This document shows positions 37,664-47,317 of a DNA stretch of 64,000 bases, piece after piece. Below the pieces are notes generated by a model. That model saw only the letters and a program-made list of their open reading frames with translations, did not search any database and was not told where the DNA came from. A program made the translations under genes and the position numbers. Where the stretch lies: assembly GCA_001421175.1 (NCBI GenBank), contig LJKL01000014.1, forward strand, positions 19,051 to 83,050. Reading direction: 5' to 3'. Every line of letters begins with the position of its first letter. Position 1 is the first letter of the stretch. The stretch is from Methanomassiliicoccales archaeon RumEn M2. GTDB taxonomy: Archaea; Thermoplasmatota; Thermoplasmata; Methanomassiliicoccales; Methanomethylophilaceae.

Positions 37664-38077
37664 TCAGTCGTATTGCAATAGGATATCCAATCTGTCCTGG
37701 ATGTCCTTCTCCGTGTACGGCAGTCCTTTCTTCAGTTCCTCTTGGATGATGCTCCTGTACCTGAGGGCCTTGGCCTGGGAGGTGAAGGATCCGACGACGA
37801 TGTGGTCGCAGTGTTCAGTCTCTTTCGCTATGTCCTTGGCCTCGGTGAGGGTGCGGGCGACGATGAGATCGGGATTCTCGGAGAACAGGAGGTAGAATTT
37901 GCTCCCGGTGTTCTCGATGAGCATGTCCATCTGCAGCTCGTCCTCGGGGCGTAGAATGTAGACGATGACATCGTCGCCGCCATCAAGACCGAGCTTCTTA
38001 ACTTCCGTGCCGACCGCCAGGATCCTCTTCCTGCCGGTAACGGTGACGGTTTTCGGGGTCTTGATATAAAACATCAA
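37664..38077 (-). CDS. AbrB-like N-terminal domain protein
   Basis: 137 residues. Residues 5-45 (KTVTVTGRKRILAVGTEVKKLGLDGGDDVIVYIL) fit an AbrB/SpoVT swapped-hairpin DNA-binding domain. The remaining part alternates strands and helices (KFYLLFSENPDLIVA, CDHIVVGSFTS) and is not recognised. It is cotranscribed with the CARF-type gene and divergent from the TIR gene; a palindrome at 38113-38130 lies between. Probably a transcriptional regulator. Confidence 0.55.
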   Translation of the reverse strand: MMFYIKTPKTVTVTGRKRILAVGTEVKKLGLDGGDDVIVYILRPEDELQMDMLIENTGSKFYLLFSENPDLIVARTLTEAKDIAKETEHCDHIVVGSFTSQAKALRYRSIIQEELKKGLPYTEKDIQDRLDILLQYD

Positions 38078-38112
38078 GCAATGTAAATAGGCGTTGGAAA
38101 TATAATAAAAGC

Positions 38113-38130
38113 GATATACAAGTGTATATC
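38113..38130. promoter_or_regulatory. Perfect palindrome, candidate operator
   Basis: GATATACA-AG-TGTATATC has perfect 8-base arms around 2 bases. It sits in the AT-rich gap between the AbrB-like gene (minus) and the TIR gene (plus), 36 bases before the first and about 75 before the second, and includes TATA-like sequence. Likely an operator for the AbrB-like regulator. Confidence 0.5.
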
Positions 38131-38160
38131 AGAATAACACCTGCGCGACACTCACTTGTC

Positions 38161-38189
38161 GTTTCAAAAAAAAAGATTATTGTTGAAAC
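38161..38189 (+). repeat. Inverted repeat in the TIR gene leader
   Basis: GTTTCAA and TTGAAAC are perfect 7-base arms separated by 15 bases, including a run of nine A. It ends 16 bases before the TIR start codon. It could form a leader hairpin or serve as a protein-binding site. Confidence 0.35.
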
Positions 38190-38205
38190 GTATTATCTCA
38201 AGACA

Positions 38206-38973
38206 ATGAGAGAACTCATCTTTCTTTCACATACAGGTGCGGATAAACCAATTGTAGATACTTTTGCCTCAAGATTGTCCGATATTTTGGTACTGAACGC
38301 ATATTCTACGATAGATGGTCGATTGCACCTGGGGAGTCCATAATTAGGAAGATGAGTGATGGTATCGGAGACAGTGGATTCTTTTTCTTATTCATCTCAA
38401 AAGCCAGTCTTAACAGTAAAATGGTGGAAAGAGAGTGGCAGAGCAGTTTATATCGTGCAATCAGAGGGGAGTTAAAATTCGTTCCCGTAATGCTTGAAAA
38501 TGTACCAGTACCCCGCCATTTTTGGCGATATCAACCACCTATCTGTATATTCCAATGGTGTTGAAACCGTGCTTAATCAAATGGTGGATATAATAAGAGG
38601 ACAATCGAAAACACCATTACAACCGTTAAAGAACAATCTAATTTGTCATGTGAAGGCCAATGGGGACTCATACGATCTTGCGATAGAAGCTACCATGTAC
38701 ACTGAGCCCAAGTCTAACTATTTGTTAGTAACCGATTGTCCAATCCAAAATATCATTGTGAAACCTCAGTGCTCGATGTACGAATCGACTATTATCACAG
38801 TGAAAAGAAACGGAGTGGATATCAAGGCTTTTTGGATTATGGTTGAATATGCCACGGTTCCCAATTTTCCATTTCGTATCAATGTCAGTCATAAAGAAAA
38901 GAAACAATTCGTGTTCTCTCTTTACCACCAAATAAGCGAAGAAGATTTTGAACCAATCACTCTTACGACATAA
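38206..38973 (+). CDS. TIR-domain protein, two frameshifts
   Basis: The start MRELIFLSHTGADKPIVDTF is the first strand and loop of a TIR domain. Frame is lost at 38285-38288 (one T missing) and at 38511-38514 (one C too many). Repaired, the middle reads FYDRWSIAPGESIIRKM, with the W-S-x-x-PG(E/D)S segment of bacterial TIRs, then FFFLFISKASLNSKMVEREW and VPVMLENVPVPAIFGDINHL. About 110 further residues form an unrecognised beta-rich C-terminal domain. Bacterial TIR domains often degrade NAD+ or make signals during phage infection. The following gene starts 12 bases later and is probably its partner. Confidence 0.75.
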
Positions 38974-38985
38974 TCCGGGGATATA

Positions 38986-39621
38986 ATGGACAAGGTTACA
39001 GCAGCAGAGGCATATTTGGGAGCTTTAGAAAAACTGATGGAACATTATGAACGTGCATTCAATAATGCCCGTAGAAGGGATCTAGATAGACTCAGTGCCC
39101 AATTCAGTCTTGAGGTGCGGCCAATCTTTGAAGGGATTCAGAAACAATTCCCCGAAGATGGAATGATCCTGCATAGTTTGATAGGCACTGAGATTGGCAG
39201 ATACATTACTATTTCCACTGTATATAGTTGTATCAGTTATCTAAGGGCGATAACAAATAATGCGAACCCGAGGTATCTGAATACTCTTCTAGAAAATGCT
39301 GAGATTTTGAAGGAAGAAAAACTGTATTCATGTTCCATGCTCTGTGTCAGGCTATACTGCGAAGATATTCTAAAGAGATACATTCCGGAAGCCGATGCTA
39401 AAGGAAAACCTCTCGGAAAACTATACAACATGGTCATGAATAGATATCCAGAATCACTTCGTGAATCAAATTGGAAACACATAGACACTTTGAATAGTGT
39501 CGTCCACAACGATGGTAATGTAGAACCTAGTGCAACAATCATTGAACAAGAGATCCGCTGGGTTAAAGAATTCAAGAAGGATGCCGAATCATTATTATCC
39601 GATGAAAAGGGCAATTCTTGA
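38986..39621 (+). CDS. TIR-associated helical protein
   Basis: 211 residues, almost wholly helical. YSCSMLCVRLYCEDILKRYI, GKPLGKLYNMV and DTLNSVVHNDGNVEPSATII recall DUF4145/HEPN-like helical domains, but the order is unusual and no RxxxxH catalytic motif is clear. It begins 12 bases after the TIR gene and has the same AT-rich base use, so the two are likely one defence module. Specific function unknown. Confidence 0.5.
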   Translation: MDKVTAAEAYLGALEKLMEHYERAFNNARRRDLDRLSAQFSLEVRPIFEGIQKQFPEDGMILHSLIGTEIGRYITISTVYSCISYLRAITNNANPRYLNTLLENAEILKEEKLYSCSMLCVRLYCEDILKRYIPEADAKGKPLGKLYNMVMNRYPESLRESNWKHIDTLNSVVHNDGNVEPSATIIEQEIRWVKEFKKDAESLLSDEKGNS

Positions 39622-39636
39622 AATAAGCACAAGACG

Positions 39637-39771
39637 TTAGGAAACACATGGCCCACAGGTACCGCTGTTCTTCACATGGCAGACTATCCCTCTTCCGTCG
39701 AGGGAGACCACGGTCATGAATCTGATAGGACGCCCGAGGAACGCGGCCTTTTCGGTCTTCTCGTAGCGCAC
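39637..39771 (-). pseudogene. SfsA N-terminal remnant
   Basis: A 44-codon stretch from a GTG at 39771 reads VRYEKTEKAAFLGRPIRFMT, then VVSLDGRGIVCHVKNSG and TCGPC before a stop. It aligns with the N-terminus of the complete SfsA at 9672-8971 (RYNRVITGTFRSRPNRF ... CHVKNTGRCKELL). The rest of the gene is missing and the 3' end of the TIR module begins at once. AAGGAGG remains upstream. It appears to be a gene truncated when the TIR block arrived (inference). Confidence 0.6.
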
Positions 39772-39983
39772 TGCCGTTCATGGGCAAACCTCCTTTAAGG
39801 TTTTTCCGCACAGCAGAGAGCTTCAGGCATCTGGCACATCGATAGGCGAGCTCAGGAATACTGGCCTTGGCACATGGGTTCTAAGCCCTTCCCGAAAGAG
39901 CCCGCTATGGTAATATACGAAAAATGCATAACGAATCATGTAGCGAATGGGATGCTGCACGGACCCGCGAAGGGGCTCTCGGG

Positions 39984-42900
39984 ATGGAGTCCGGGTCCAA
40001 AAGAGGTCAGGGGGGAATAGCATCAGCGTCATAGAGGCAAACGCGGATATCAACGCGAGCGTAGGTTACGCAATGTGCCGCAGCTCCGCAAGGATAGTCA
40101 ATTCCATATCCGCAAGGAATCCGGGCAGCGCGGTAATAGAGGAGCTCAAGATAACGGTCAGATCGGAGCCGCCGTTCCTCCGGGATACCGAGTATATATT
40201 CACGAACGTCAGACCGGGGGAGGTCGTCGATGCCGACAATGATGCCGTTTCCCTGAACGAGGATCTTCTTGCCAATATCACAGAGGAATCAGAGGGCTTC
40301 GTAAGGGTGGAGACATATGCGGACGGCATCAAGGTCTCGACCCGGGACCATCCGGTCACCGTTCTCCCCTACAATATGTGGCCTGGCCACGATAATGCGG
40401 TGCTGATATCCGCATTCATCGACCCAGACAGCAGCACTGTGTGCGGGATCCTCTCCGAAGCTTCCGGCAGGCTCCGCGAAAATGGAGGAAAAGGCATTTC
40501 CTACGGATACGGGGAAGAGGAGCGCAACAGAGAGGTCATATCGGCGATCCACACGGCGATACGTGACCGGGAGATAAGGCCGACAGAGCCGGAAGGGGAC
40601 CGGCAGAACGGAGGGCAGAGAATCAGGACCGCCGCCGAGATCGAAACCGAAGGAGAGGCCACACCGGCCGAGATGATGACGCTGTTCGCATCCGCACTGG
40701 AGTCCGCAGGTCTCAATCCCGTGCCCATCTTCACTGAAGGAGGGACACATTTGGGTGTCTGGGTCACAGAGGACAGATTCCCGGATGCGGTCGTATATGA
40801 CGAACAGGTCATCACAGCTGCCGTAGAAAAGGGGGCGGTCATGCTTTTCGATCCATTCTCACTCTATGGCACCGAATGCTTGACGGGGTTGACCGCGGAG
40901 GTGCCAAAGGAGTTCCGTTATGCGGTGGACGTAATGAGGTCCAGAGAGACCGTGGGGCCAATGCCCCCTCGGGTCTTCATCGACGGAAGATGGGAGGCGG
41001 ACGATCACGCATCCCTGCCTGAGGAGCAGAGTATCTGCAGAACGTACAGCAAAAGGGAGCAGTGGGAGAGGAAGCTGCTTGATATATCGGTAAAGAACAA
41101 TCTCATCAGCCTGAGGAGGACCCAGAGGGTGCTGCCTCTGATGCTCGACGATACCGCGGCATTTTTGAGCAAGATCGGGAACGGGGAGATGACCTTCCGC
41201 GGGAAACCGGGGGGATGGAGCGGAGAGGACCTCTTCGAGAGGATGCCCTTCGAATCCTCCAGATACACGGAGAACGCCGCCGGTGCGGTCAGGGAGTCCC
41301 TGGGCAGAGGGGAGATCATCGCGCCAGTTACGGATAAGGAGCTGGAGAGGGCGATCACATTCCTTTACAGAACATCGAAGAAGGCCATGGAGGAGGACGG
41401 GGCCAACTCCCTGTTCCTTGCCGTGGGCGCTTTGAAATGGATCGACGGGGAAACTACACATTATGCGCCCCTGGTGCTGATCCCCGTTTCCATTGACAGG
41501 AAGGTATCGAAAGGATACTTCCTGAGCAGAAGGGACGAGGACGTCGTCTTCAACGTCACCATAGGGGAGAAGCTCAGAACGGAGCACGGCATGGACATCG
41601 ACCGCGTTTACGATATGGTGTCCGACGAGGTGCCTGATATGAAGCGCATCATGCGCTCCGTCAGAGAATCCGTTAGGGGAAGGCAGGGATGGGACGTGGT
41701 GGACTCCGTCTCCATAGGGATATTCTCCTTTGACCAGTTCGTGATGTGGAATGACCTCAGGGCGATGGGCGATGCGATCTGCGATAATAAGATCGTCAAC
41801 AGCCTCGTACGCTCCAGGCTGTCCTGGGATGCCAGGGAGATAGATGACAGCGCAGACCCGTCCGGTCTGTGCCTTACGGTCCCGGCGGACGCTTCTCAGG
41901 TAAGGGCCGTCAGGGCATCCGGGGACGGGCAGTCCTTCGTGCTCCACGGGCCGCCGGGGACGGGAAAGTCCCAGACGATCACCAACATAATATCCAACGC
42001 TTTGCACAACGGGAAAACAGTGCTGTTCGTCGCCGAGAAGATGGCAGCCCTGGAGGTGGTTCAAAGGCGCTTGCAAGAGATAGGAATAGACAACCACTGC
42101 CTGGAGATGCATTCCAACAAGACCGAGAAGAGAAAAGTTCTCGATCAGCTCAGCAGGGCCCTTGAGCGCAGAAGGACCGTGGACCCGGAGGAACAGGCGG
42201 CCAAGACGGCGCAGATAGAGAGCGCCCGGGAGGAGCTGGACCGCTATGTCGCAGCGCTGTACGCCAAGCAGCCCTCGGGCCTGAGCATAGCGGAAGCGAT
42301 AGAGAGATACGAATCATACCGGGACGCCTCTCTGTACGATATAGAGCTGGACCCGAGCCTGCTGTTCGAGGCTGGGCCAGAGGATCTCAAGAAATGGATG
42401 GCGACCGTGGGGCGCATGGAACGCAGCAGGAGGAATCTGGCAGGATGCCCCGCATATCCTTTCTCTTTGATCGGGTGCACGGATACGTCCCTTTCCCTGA
42501 CATCTGAGGCAGGGACGGTATTGAGAAGGCTTGCGAACAACAGCAGGAGCCTTATAGCCATGAACTCCGAGGCCGAATCCCTGGGGATACCCATAGATAT
42601 ACGGGATGCGGAAGGTCTGATCGCCCTGATGGAGGATATGAGCTCCGCGGACGCGGGGATGATAATGAACGGCCGCATCAGGGACATACCGTGGATAGCC
42701 TCGGAGCTGGCCGAGGCCGTCGAGAGGTCGGATTCCCTCATGAAGGAGATGACCCGCATGGCCGCCGAGAGCGCCTTCCGTTTCAGTGAGATGATCACTG
42801 AGTCCGTTATGCGCATCGATACGGCTAGGAACGCCATCGTCGCCTCAGGCTACTCCGGCGACCTGTCGGCCGTGGACCGCAGGATGGAGGACCTGCTCTT

Positions 42901-45786
42901 CATAAGGGACATATCGGACGAGGCCGCGGCAGGCTTCGCGGCATCCAAGATCTACTGGAAGCCGTACATGATCGAATTCAACAAAGAGAACGATATAGGT
43001 TCCAGGTGGAATGCAGCGAAGAATGCGCCGCTACTACGGCGTTCCAGAGCCAAAAAGCAATTCATGGAATCGATACTGCCCATGCTCATCAACCCCCGGA
43101 CAAGGTTCAGGAAGGTCCCCCGGGCCCTGAGGAGCGTGGATACGGCGATAGAGAAGACACGCCTCCTCAGACAGGTGGCCGAAGGCCGCATATCCGGGGA
43201 CGGGGCGAAGATTCTCAAGGAGCAGACGAAGCGCATCAGGGAGTACGGCAGATTCGCCGACAGGCACATCCCCGTCATAGAGCGCTACGGCGGCGACCCG
43301 GGGAAGGTGGCGGAGCTCTTCGGCAAGCTGAAAGACGCGGAAGGCCTGTCCAGGGAACTTGCGGAGGTCGGCAGGGATTACAAGGAGAACAGGGCGAGGG
43401 CCAGGGAGCTCCTCTCCCTGGAATCGGAGCTCAGCGCACCGGAGGATTGCCTGAGGTTCTGCGATGCTATGCTCTCGTCCATAGGAAGGCTTCCCGATTG
43501 GACGCGGTGGAAGAGCTCGTGCGCGGAGGCGGGGAAGCAGGGACTGTTCTCGGTGATAGAGGCAGCGGAGAGGAACGGAGGCGTGAAGCTGGAGGATTCC
43601 TTCGCAAGATCCCTCTACAGGTCGATAGCGAGAAGGGGCATAGCCGATTCCGACGACCTCAGGACGTTCAACGGGGACAACTTCGAGCTGTTCGTATCCG
43701 ATTTCAAAAGGATGGATTCGGAATGGGGCAGCATCAACCGGGAGGTCCTGAAGCTGCGCCTTCAGGAGAACGTGCCGTCCAAGCTCGATACGTCGGCGGA
43801 AGGGTCGGAGACGAACATACTCTATAGGGCGCTGACAGCTCAAAGGACAAGGAAGTCCCTGCGCACCCTGTTCGGGGAGATACCTAACCTGCTGCAGAGG
43901 ATATGCCCGTGCATGCTCATGAGCCCCCTGTCTGTGGCCCAGTATCTGGAGCCGGGCAGGTTCGGATTCGACATGGTCATATTCGACGAGGCGTCCCAGA
44001 TACCGACGCACAAGGCCATCAGCGCCCTCGCCAGAGGTGACAGCGCGGTGGTCGCTGGGGACCCGAAGCAGCTTCCCCCGACCACGTTCTTCGAAGCGCG
44101 CATAGAGGACGGGGACGAGAACGCCGAGGACATGGAGAGCTTCCTGGAGGACTGTCTAGCACTGCCGATGCCCAGCACACATCTGGAGTGGCACTACCGC
44201 AGCAGGCACGAGAGCCTGATCGCCTTCAGCAACAGGACGTACTACGGCAACAGGATGCTTACCTTCCCGTCCCCTGATGATATGGCGACCAAGGTATCCC
44301 TGAGGCAGGTGGACGGCGTCTACGGCAGAGGGGGCACCAGGACCAACGAGATCGAGCAAAGGCCGTAACGGAGGAGATCGTCCGCAGGCTCAGGGACCCG
44401 GAGCACAGAGGGCAGAGCATAGGCGTCGTCGCATTCAACAAGAGCCAGCAGGAGATGATCGACGATCTTCTTTGGTCGGCGATAAAGGATGACGACGTAT
44501 TGTACAGGGCGGCGACGGAAGGGAACGAGCCTGTGTTCGTCAAGAACCTGGAGAATGTCCAGGGCGACGAGAGGGATGTCATCCTGTTCTCTGTGGGCTA
44601 CGGCCCCGACTCAAGAGGAAAGGTGTCATCCAATTTCGGACCGATAAACAAACCGGGAGGGGGACGCAGGCTTAACGTTGCCGTTTCGAGAGCCAGACAA
44701 GAAATGGTCGTGTTCTCGTCAATGAGATCGGATATGATAAAAGTGGAGGCCACCACGCCGGACGGCGTGAGGCAGATGAAGGGCTTCCTGGAATATGCGG
44801 AGAACAGTGGCCGTTTCAGAGGCACAGAGCAAAATCCGGAGATGTCCGCCCTTGCAGGCAGTATCGCTAAAGCATTGAACGAGAACGGATACAAGACCCA
44901 CTTCGGCATCGGGAACTCTAAGTTCAGGATAGACGTGGCGGTGATAGATCCGGTGAGACAGGACCGCTACATAATGGGGATAATGACCGACGGCGACAGC
45001 TATGTAGCTTCCAAGAACACCAGGGACAGGGAATTCGCCAGGGCCGACGTCCTGAGGAACTTGGGATGGAACATCGAGAGGGTATGGTCCGTCGAATGGT
45101 TCTACAACCCCGAGGGAACAGCGGACCGCCTTCTGCGCGCATTGGACGACATAAGGTGCGGCAGAATGCGGGAATCCGTTACCGTGACGGATTACGAGCC
45201 GCAGTATGTGGAGACGACGAGCACCGATACGGCGGAGCGCTTCTCCGCCGCGGAGATCACGCCCCGTATCATATCCTTTGAGGAAGCTCTCGGCAACGAG
45301 GTATCCATAGCGAACGCGGCCTACGGGATACTTGCAGAGGAGGCCCCGGTCACCGAAGGAAGACTGGTGAGGCGCATAGGTGAGGCGTTCGACATCAACC
45401 GTCTCACGCCGAAGAGCAGAGAATCCATATTGGAAGTGCTGGGAAGATCGTGCACCAACACGACGTTATTCGGGAGGGAGCGCACTTACTGGTCAAGGGT
45501 GCAGTCCCCTTCAGAATACAGGTCATACCGTACGCCCGGCTCCGTTTCGGAGCGCAGGGGCATCGACGAGATCCCTACAGAGGAAGTTGCGAACGCCGTC
45601 GTAGCGGTAGCAGAGAGCAGCATAGCAGCCGACGAGGGCAGCATTCTCAAAGCGGCCGCGAAGGAGCTCGGGTTCCCCAGAACGGGTGCAAGGATAAGCT
45701 CCGTTATGGCCGAGGGCCTGGAGCTCGCCGTCAGACAGGGTCGCGTCATAAAGGGGAACGGAGTGGTCCGTTTTAAGAAGAGATGA
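39984..45786 (+). CDS. Large DUF4011-type helicase-nuclease (DUF3320 C-terminus), frameshifted
   Basis: About 1,930 residues. I place the start at ATG 39984 (MESGSKRGQGG...), assuming one G is missing in the run 40010-40015; otherwise the frame opens at 39947. A second break near 44355 is repaired by one G (NEIEAKAVTEEI). Order: an N-terminal beta domain; the DUF4011 region (REQWERKLLDISVKNNLISL); Walker A LHGPPGTGKSQTI; long helical insertions; DEASQIPTHKAI with GDPKQLPPT; GDERDVILFS and NVAVSRARQ; an MTES_1575-like endonuclease domain (FRIDVAVIDP, IMGIMTDGDSY, RDREFARADVLRNLGW); and DUF3320. The usual Glu in GIECDG is replaced (GIMTDG). Proteins of this build are linked to phage defence. 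Confidence 0.85.
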
Positions 45787-46452
45787 TCATCCGCCCATGA
45801 ATGTGGCCATCACCGTGACGGCCCATCCGATGGTCATGAACATCACGGCCATGCCCCATCTGTTGGCGCCTATGTGCCTGCTCATGCCGTACCCGACGAA
45901 GAAAAGCGCCGTAGCACCTAAAGCAGATGCAATGAAGAGCGCTGTGCGCAGGTCGGGTATGAGAAGTATCGGAATCAGCACCGGAACGGCGGCGAGCACC
46001 GTTATAACGAAGCTTGACACGCCTGCCATGTACAGGTCCTTACGGTCCTTGGCAAGCTCTTCGTCAGATTCCACTTCCGATGCGAGGATCTGCTGTATTA
46101 TCCTGCATTCGTCCTCTTCCCTGACCGCATCGACAATCGTTCCGGACAGATCGTCCTTGACCATTATCCTGTACTTGGAATCGTTGTTATCCCTGCTGCG
46201 TTCGAGTATCAGCAGATCCCTCTTCCTTTCTAGGCTCCCGACCAGTATGATCACGAGGGCGTCGATCACGCCCCATGTGAAATTCATCGAGAATATGACG
46301 ATCGCCAGTTGGATATTCGAGGTGAATGTGAGAATGCCCGCCTGAGCGGCATTGACGAATATCATCGCCATTATGAAACCGTACAGGGACTCCTGTATCG
46401 CCAGTCCGGGCCCGGTGTGGGATACCAATTTTCCGGCTACCGGGAAGGGCAT
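45787..46452 (-). CDS. VIT1/CCC1-family membrane transporter
   Basis: 221 residues with five hydrophobic helices: about residues 22-45, 48-72, 143-163, 167-187 and 198-218. A charged cytoplasmic segment (RERKRDLL to DRKDLYMAG) holds the E-E-x-(D/E)-rich metal-binding region. The first helix segment GLAIQESLYGFIMAMIF resembles the start of VIT-type Fe2+/Mn2+ transporters. Such proteins move iron or manganese across membranes. Core-like GC content. It converges on the helicase gene with no gap. Confidence 0.7.
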   Translation of the reverse strand: MPFPVAGKLVSHTGPGLAIQESLYGFIMAMIFVNAAQAGILTFTSNIQLAIVIFSMNFTWGVIDALVIILVGSLERKRDLLILERSRDNNDSKYRIMVKDDLSGTIVDAVREEDECRIIQQILASEVESDEELAKDRKDLYMAGVSSFVITVLAAVPVLIPILLIPDLRTALFIASALGATALFFVGYGMSRHIGANRWGMAVMFMTIGWAVTVMATFMGG

Positions 46453-46482
46453 GACGCATCAATGCGCGTATCCGTAAAAATA

Positions 46483-47271
46483 TTATCGTTGTTGATTCAC
46501 AGCGCCGAGTATGTATTCCATGATCTCAGCATCTGCGTCAGTCCACTGAGGGGTGACTCCGTTAACGAGGTGCTCGTCGTACCATTCTGATGCGGCATCC
46601 ATCCACGACGAGATCTCCGGCGGCTTGCTGACCGGAAGTATGAAGCAGTTGTCCTCTGACGGGATCCAGGAGGACGGTTCCTCGTAATCTTCCTCTTCGA
46701 GGAATCCGACGGCGAACACTATGGTGTCGATACCGCTGAGCTCCGCATAAAGGGAAGCCTGCATTACATAGGATCCCGGGACCTTCGAGATAACGCCGTT
46801 ATCATCTGTCCATGATCGGCGATTGCCTGCGGTCTTCACTTCCAGCACCGCGTAGCGCTTCCTTTCGGCTATCACGTAACCGTCCACCATGCCGCCGAAT
46901 CTGCCGCCCCGGGGGAAGTGCTCGAAATTGCACGAGAACTTGTCGACCGGTTCCTCGATACCTGCGACAGGGATCCCGCCGAGGGCCTCGGATAATCTGT
47001 TTTTCCCGTCGGTGCGCAGGTAGTTCCTGATCTTCGGCTCTATGATCGACCCGGCTTCGAGATACTTGTTCGTCTCGTATTTGCTGTATATCCCCGCCAT
47101 GGCGAGGGCGGCGGAGAAGGGCGTATCGAAATCGTTGCATTGCAGTATGGTCCCCAGCCTGGAACCGGTGATGCGGCGCAGCCATCCCCCCTTCCTGAAT
47201 CTTATGACCTTTGCCTCACAATCTATCTCCTCGATCAGGGAGGGATCGAACTTTATCTTCGCTGCTGCCAT
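46483..47271 (-). CDS. PD-(D/E)XK nuclease, YqaJ/RecB-like
   Basis: 262 residues. The GSRLGTILQCNDFDTPFSAA segment near the N-terminus is typical of YqaJ-type exonucleases. The catalytic core GGMVDGYV...YAVLEVKTAG supplies the Asp and Glu-x-Lys, and QASLYAELSG follows at the QxxxY position. YqaJ nucleases act in recombination of viruses and mobile elements. It lies near a nuclease-helicase gene on the same strand (46 bases), which may act with it. Confidence 0.75.
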   Translation of the reverse strand: MAAAKIKFDPSLIEEIDCEAKVIRFRKGGWLRRITGSRLGTILQCNDFDTPFSAALAMAGIYSKYETNKYLEAGSIIEPKIRNYLRTDGKNRLSEALGGIPVAGIEEPVDKFSCNFEHFPRGGRFGGMVDGYVIAERKRYAVLEVKTAGNRRSWTDDNGVISKVPGSYVMQASLYAELSGIDTIVFAVGFLEEEDYEEPSSWIPSEDNCFILPVSKPPEISSWMDAASEWYDEHLVNGVTPQWTDADAEIMEYILGAVNQQR

Positions 47272-47317
47272 GGTGAAGGGATGGTTCAGCTTTTATTTAG
47301 AACACTCTGGGTAAAGA

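Noticed and set aside
39572..39811. 79-residue minus-strand frame near the TIR locus
   Set aside because: A neighbouring frame of the same bases gives a clear SfsA N-terminus, so this frame is a shadow of that remnant.
40859..42112. Minus-strand open frame of 417 codons inside the DUF4011 helicase
   Set aside because: Antisense shadow of a conserved helicase region; low-complexity His/Pro/Leu translation.
43034..44011. Minus-strand open frame of 325 codons inside the same helicase
   Set aside because: Antisense shadow with Arg/Pro/Leu-rich translation and no motif.
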